Shown here one piece after another: positions 15,587 through 18,061 of a DNA stretch of 18,061 bases (positions are counted from its first letter, which is position 1; every line of letters starts with the position of its first letter). The position numbers and the translations under genes were made by a program. The notes under the pieces were generated by a model. That model saw nothing but the letters and a program-made list of their open reading frames with translations, was not told the DNA's origin and searched no databases. The DNA is from an uncultured Streptococcus sp. (GTDB lineage: Bacteria; Bacillota; Bacilli; Lactobacillales; Streptococcaceae): the NCBI GenBank assembly GCA_902479835.1, contig CABSQC010000003.1:1-18061 (forward strand), in the 5' to 3' direction.

Positions 15587-16774
15587 ATGACAGAAACAAA
15601 AGGCTATTTCGGACAATTTGGTGGATCTTTCGTACCAGAACCCATTCAAAACTTGCTCAATCAATTAGAGGAAACCTTTGAACAATATAAAAATGATCCA
15701 GAATTTATCGCAGAATACAAACATTATTTGAAAGATTACTCTGGCCGGGAAACACCGCTCTACTTTGCGGAAAGTTTAACAGAGCATTTAGGTGGGGCAA
15801 AAATTTATTTGAAGCGCGAAGACTTGAATCACCTAGGTTCGCATAAATTGAATAACGTCTTGGGGCAAATCCTCTTGGCCAAACGCATGGGTAAAACGCG
15901 CGTGATTGCTGAAACAGGAGCCGGTCAACACGGTGTGGCTACAGCAGCAGCGGCAGCTAAGTTTGGCATGGCCTGTGATGTCTACATGGGGGCAGAAGAT
16001 GTGGAACGCCAACGCTTGAATGTCTTCCGCATGGAAATGATGGGGGCAACCGTCCATGCGGTTGAAACCGGTACTAAGACCTTGAAAGATGCCGTTGATG
16101 CGGCGTTTGGAGCATGGATGGCGGATCTGGATGCCTTTTACGTTTTGGGTTCTGCTGTTGGACCTCACCCTTACCCAACCATTGTGCATGAATTCCAAAA
16201 AGTAATCAGTGAAGAATCTAAACGTCAAATCTTGGAAAAAGAAGGCCGTTTGCCGGATTATGTGATTGCCTGTGTCGGTGGTGGCTCTAATGCCATTGGT
16301 GCCTTTTCTGAATATGTCGCAGAAGAGGAAGTCGGCTTGATTGGGGTAGAAGCAGCTGGACATGGCTTGGACACCGATCAACACGCAGCGACCATGACCA
16401 AAGGGACTATCGGTGTGGTTGATGGTATGAAGACCTATGCAGTCTTTGGCGAAGATGGAAAAGTAGCGCCAGTGTACTCGATCTCTGCTGGTTTGGACTA
16501 CCCAGGGGTTGGTCCAGAGCATGCTTTCTTTAAAGATTCTGGTCGTGTCGAATATGTAGCAGCGACAGATGATGAAGCAGTAGAAGCTCTTCTTCTTCTC
16601 AGTAAGACAGAAGGGATCCTCCCAGCCATTGAAAGCTCACACGCGATTGCGGAAGCTGTCAAACGTGCTCCACAATTGGATAAAGACAAGATCATCATCA
16701 TCAATGTTTCCGGACGTGGGGACAAGGACGTAGCTGCCATCGCTGATTATCTAGAAGCGAAGGTTGCAAAGTAA
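15587..16774 (+). CDS. trpB: Tryptophan synthase beta chain (stand-alone)
   Basis: 395-residue PLP enzyme that joins indole and L-serine to give L-tryptophan. The key residues stand at the same positions as in the enteric enzyme: K87 (Schiff base, in [10 protein letters not shown]), E109 (AETGAGQHG) and the phosphate-binding GGGSN at 231-235. Sequence and length are of the standard TrpB1 class that normally pairs with TrpA. No other trp gene adjoins it: the T-box leader is directly upstream and comC converges 7 bp downstream. The ribosome site is AGAGGA (15574-15579). Either trpA and the rest are elsewhere in the genome, or this cell makes tryptophan only by salvaging indole. Confidence 0.97.
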   Translation: MTETKGYFGQFGGSFVPEPIQNLLNQLEETFEQYKNDPEFIAEYKHYLKDYSGRETPLYFAESLTEHLGGAKIYLKREDLNHLGSHKLNNVLGQILLAKRMGKTRVIAETGAGQHGVATAAAAAKFGMACDVYMGAEDVERQRLNVFRMEMMGATVHAVETGTKTLKDAVDAAFGAWMADLDAFYVLGSAVGPHPYPTIVHEFQKVISEESKRQILEKEGRLPDYVIACVGGGSNAIGAFSEYVAEEEVGLIGVEAAGHGLDTDQHAATMTKGTIGVVDGMKTYAVFGEDGKVAPVYSISAGLDYPGVGPEHAFFKDSGRVEYVAATDDEAVEALLLLSKTEGILPAIESSHAIAEAVKRAPQLDKDKIIIINVSGRGDKDVAAIADYLEAKVAK

Positions 16775-16781
16775 GAAGAAC

Positions 16782-17441
16782 TCATCTGCAAAATATCGTA
16801 TAAAGCAGTAAAGCGTGATAACTGAGAAAGAGACAGGGAACAAAGGGGATCCGGTCTCTTTCTTTTTTGAGAGCAAAGACGAGAATGCCTAAGATGGATG
16901 CGATCTGAATGAGAATGAGGATCTTGGTAGAAGAAAAGCTTAGCGAAAAGGTAGCTAGTAAGAGAAAATCTCCTGCTCCTATTCCGATAAAGAAAAAGTG
17001 AGCTCCGATCGCAAGGAGTAAAAAGACCAGCATGAAGAGATTACTACCGGATAAAAAGAGGACCAAGGCATGGAGACAGCACCAGATGAATAAAGGGTAT
17101 TCCATAAAGCGTAGGTCATAGATGGCTAAAACGGCAGCTCCCAGTAGTGTTAGAAGTTGATGCAGAGAAAGGAAACCATTGGCGCAGGCTAAAAAAAGTA
17201 GGCCACTCCAGACCTCAAAAAGGCAGTACCAAAATGGGTAGGTCTGATGACAATAGCGGCAGCGAAAACGATGGAGTAGTTGCGAGATAATAGGGATGAG
17301 ATCCCAAACGCCAAGGACGTGCTGGCAGTGATCACAATGACTGCGAGGAGCAAGAATGGATTGGTTTGGGAAACGATCGACAACTAGTCCCAAAAAAGAG
17401 GCGATACAAGTACCGATGGTAAAAAAATAAAAGTTGATCAT
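16782..17441 (-). CDS. comC: Competence prepilin peptidase ComC (CilC, type A24)
   Basis: 219-residue polytopic membrane aspartyl protease that cleaves the leaders of ComGC-like pilins of the competence pilus. The N-terminal domain has the paired cysteines C36/C39 and C61/C64; the catalytic aspartates are D109 in IYDLRFMEYP and D158 in GIGAGD. The start is the ATG at 17441, giving the usual MINFYFFTIGTCIASFLG opening. A ComX box lies just upstream, so expression should be restricted to competence. No Shine-Dalgarno sequence fits between box and ATG. It is also known as cilC in pneumococcus. Its 3' end faces trpB and carries the trpB terminator. Confidence 0.93.
   Translation of the reverse strand: MINFYFFTIGTCIASFLGLVVDRFPNQSILAPRSHCDHCQHVLGVWDLIPIISQLLHRFRCRYCHQTYPFWYCLFEVWSGLLFLACANGFLSLHQLLTLLGAAVLAIYDLRFMEYPLFIWCCLHALVLFLSGSNLFMLVFLLLAIGAHFFFIGIGAGDFLLLATFSLSFSSTKILILIQIASILGILVFALKKERDRIPFVPCLFLSYHALLLYTIFCR
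16824..16868 (+). terminator. trpB terminator inside the 3' end of comC
   Basis: On the plus strand GAAAGAGAC (16826-16834) pairs with GTCTCTTTC (16854-16862), followed by six T (16863-16868). The inner sequence can add a short GGA/TCC stem. It is placed and oriented to end the trpB transcript, although it lies within the convergent comC coding region. Confidence 0.75.
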
Positions 17442-17448
17442 ACTTATT

Positions 17449-17456
17449 TATTCGTA
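17449..17456 (-). promoter_or_regulatory. ComX (SigX) cin-box of comC
   Basis: On the minus strand the sequence is TACGAATA, the exact consensus recognised by the competence sigma factor ComX/SigX. It ends 7 nt before the comC ATG. Confidence 0.92.
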
Positions 17457-17492
17457 AAGCAATCGGAAAATGTCATCATTTGCTTGAAAATC

Positions 17493-17521
17493 TTGTAAAG
17501 CCTTTCTAAATTTGATACAAT
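17493..17521 (+). promoter_or_regulatory. Promoter of yqgQ
   Basis: TTGTAA (17493-17498), a 17-bp spacer and TACAAT (17516-17521) with TGA before it (extended -10). The end of the -10 box is 7 nt from the ATG at 17529. It is divergent from the comC ComX box about 40 bp away. Confidence 0.8.
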
Positions 17522-17528
17522 AATGAAC

Positions 17529-17747
17529 ATGAAAAACCTGTATGATGTTCAACAATTTTTAAAACGTTTTGGAATCATCATTTACGTAGGGAAGCGCCTC
17601 TATGACATCGAATTGATGAAAATTGAGCTTCAACGTCTTTATGATGCAGGCTTGATGGAGCGGCTCGATTATTTAGAAGCCGATACCGTTTTAAGAAGAG
17701 AGCACAAGCAAGAATTAGAATTTTTGAAAAAGAGTGAGGTAGAGTGA
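17529..17747 (+). CDS. yqgQ: YqgQ family (DUF910) small protein
   Basis: 72-residue protein of the YqgQ/DUF910 family, recognised from YDVQQFLKRFGIIIYVGKRLYDIELMKIELQRLYDAGL. The function is unknown; in Bacillus and streptococci it lies near glucokinase or rhodanese genes. Two ATGs are in frame: 17523, which touches the -10 box and cannot be transcribed from this promoter, and 17529, chosen here. There is no ribosome site, so translation may start on a leaderless mRNA. Its stop codon overlaps the start of the next gene by one base. Confidence 0.88.
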   Translation: MKNLYDVQQFLKRFGIIIYVGKRLYDIELMKIELQRLYDAGLMERLDYLEADTVLRREHKQELEFLKKSEVE

Positions 17748-18061
17748 TGGGAAATATCATTTTTTGGTTGGTTGTTTTAGGAGTAGTTGGATGGATGGCC
17801 TTTAATTATTTCCGCATCCGTAAAGCTGCTAAATTTGTGGACAATGCTGCTTTTGAAGAGTTGATTCGTAAAGGGCAGTTGATTGACTTGCGAGAGCCAG
17901 CTGAGTTTCATACAAAGCATATTTTAGGAGCACGCAACATTCCTTCTACTCAGTTGAAGTTGAGTCTTGCAGCCTTGCGCAAAGATAAACCAATTTTGCT
18001 CTATTATCATGGTCGTAGTTTTCGTGTAATCAACGCAGCTCTCTATTTCAAGAAACATGTC
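17747..18061 (+). CDS. Rhodanese-like membrane-anchored protein (3' end outside window)
   Basis: The first 105 residues are visible. An N-terminal membrane segment (about 3-20) is followed by a basic stretch and a rhodanese fold: LIDLREPAEFHTKHILGARNIP (about 45-66) is the typical first half. The active-site loop, about residues 86-93 (YYHGRSFR), has no cysteine where rhodaneses carry the sulphur-accepting Cys, and no cysteine occurs anywhere in the visible part. It is therefore probably not a sulphurtransferase. It is cotranscribed with yqgQ, with GAGGT (17736-17740) as ribosome site. The open frame runs off the window end, so length and C-terminus are unknown. Confidence 0.85.
   Translation, partial: MGNIIFWLVVLGVVGWMAFNYFRIRKAAKFVDNAAFEELIRKGQLIDLREPAEFHTKHILGARNIPSTQLKLSLAALRKDKPILLYYHGRSFRVINAALYFKKHV

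Noticed and set aside
15833..16522. 229-codon minus-strand frame opposite trpB
   Set aside because: It lies wholly inside a well-conserved trpB and encodes no recognisable protein; it reflects codon bias on the other strand.
17523..17528. First ATG of yqgQ
   Set aside because: It begins 2 nt after the -10 hexamer, so it would not be on a transcript from that promoter; the ATG at 17529 fits.
1..18061. CRISPR array, tRNA or rRNA genes
   Set aside because: No regularly spaced repeats and no tRNA- or rRNA-like sequence were seen; the only tandem repeat is the coding 15-bp unit.

Overview
The window is low-GC Gram-positive DNA that reads as an oral Streptococcus of the mitis/sanguinis type. The reasons are a PBP2b, RecR and Ddl set very close to pneumococcal proteins, a ComX (cin) box in front of the prepilin peptidase gene, a SepM protease, and a CcdA/Etrx/MsrAB redox operon followed by a YesN/YesM-type two-component system in the same order as pneumococcal ccdA1-etrx1-msrAB1-TCS09. 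The species cannot be fixed from the sequence alone.

Layout. 1-1094: the end of a DUF3290 / DUF421 (YetF-like) membrane gene pair, closed by a terminator. 1129-4980: pbp2b-recR-ddl for cell-wall synthesis and recombinational repair, with a second promoter before ddl. 4991-5170: an intergenic repeat of nested hairpins ending in a terminator. 5214-7436: rsmD-coaD-sepM, with overlapping genes and an apparently leaderless first gene. 7439-10329: an extracytoplasmic redox operon of ccdA, a methionine-rich repeat lipoprotein, a thioredoxin-like lipoprotein and membrane-anchored msrAB. 10347-12861: an AraC-type response regulator and a sensor kinase behind a promoter overlapped by an inverted repeat. 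12935-15163: yutD-rlmN-vanZ. 15199-16868: a consensus promoter, a tryptophan T-box and a stand-alone trpB whose terminator lies inside the convergent comC gene. 16782-17456: comC on the minus strand with a ComX box. 17493-18061: yqgQ and a rhodanese-like gene cut by the window edge.

How the genes work together. In the redox operon CcdA should carry electrons across the membrane to the thioredoxin-like lipoprotein, which should recycle MsrAB, which repairs oxidised methionine on surface proteins. Between ccdA and the thioredoxin gene sits a lipoprotein whose mature part is 18 Met in 103 residues, built on M-x-K-D-x pentapeptides encoded by a 15-bp tandem repeat. A methionine-rich surface protein inside a methionine-repair operon is the most unusual item here; a sink or sensor role for it is inference.

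Other points of interest: three genes (rsmD, comC, yqgQ) have exactly 7 nt between the -10 or ComX box and the ATG and no Shine-Dalgarno sequence, as expected of leaderless mRNAs. trpB stands alone under Trp T-box control, suggesting indole salvage. The rhodanese-like protein lacks the catalytic cysteine in the part visible.
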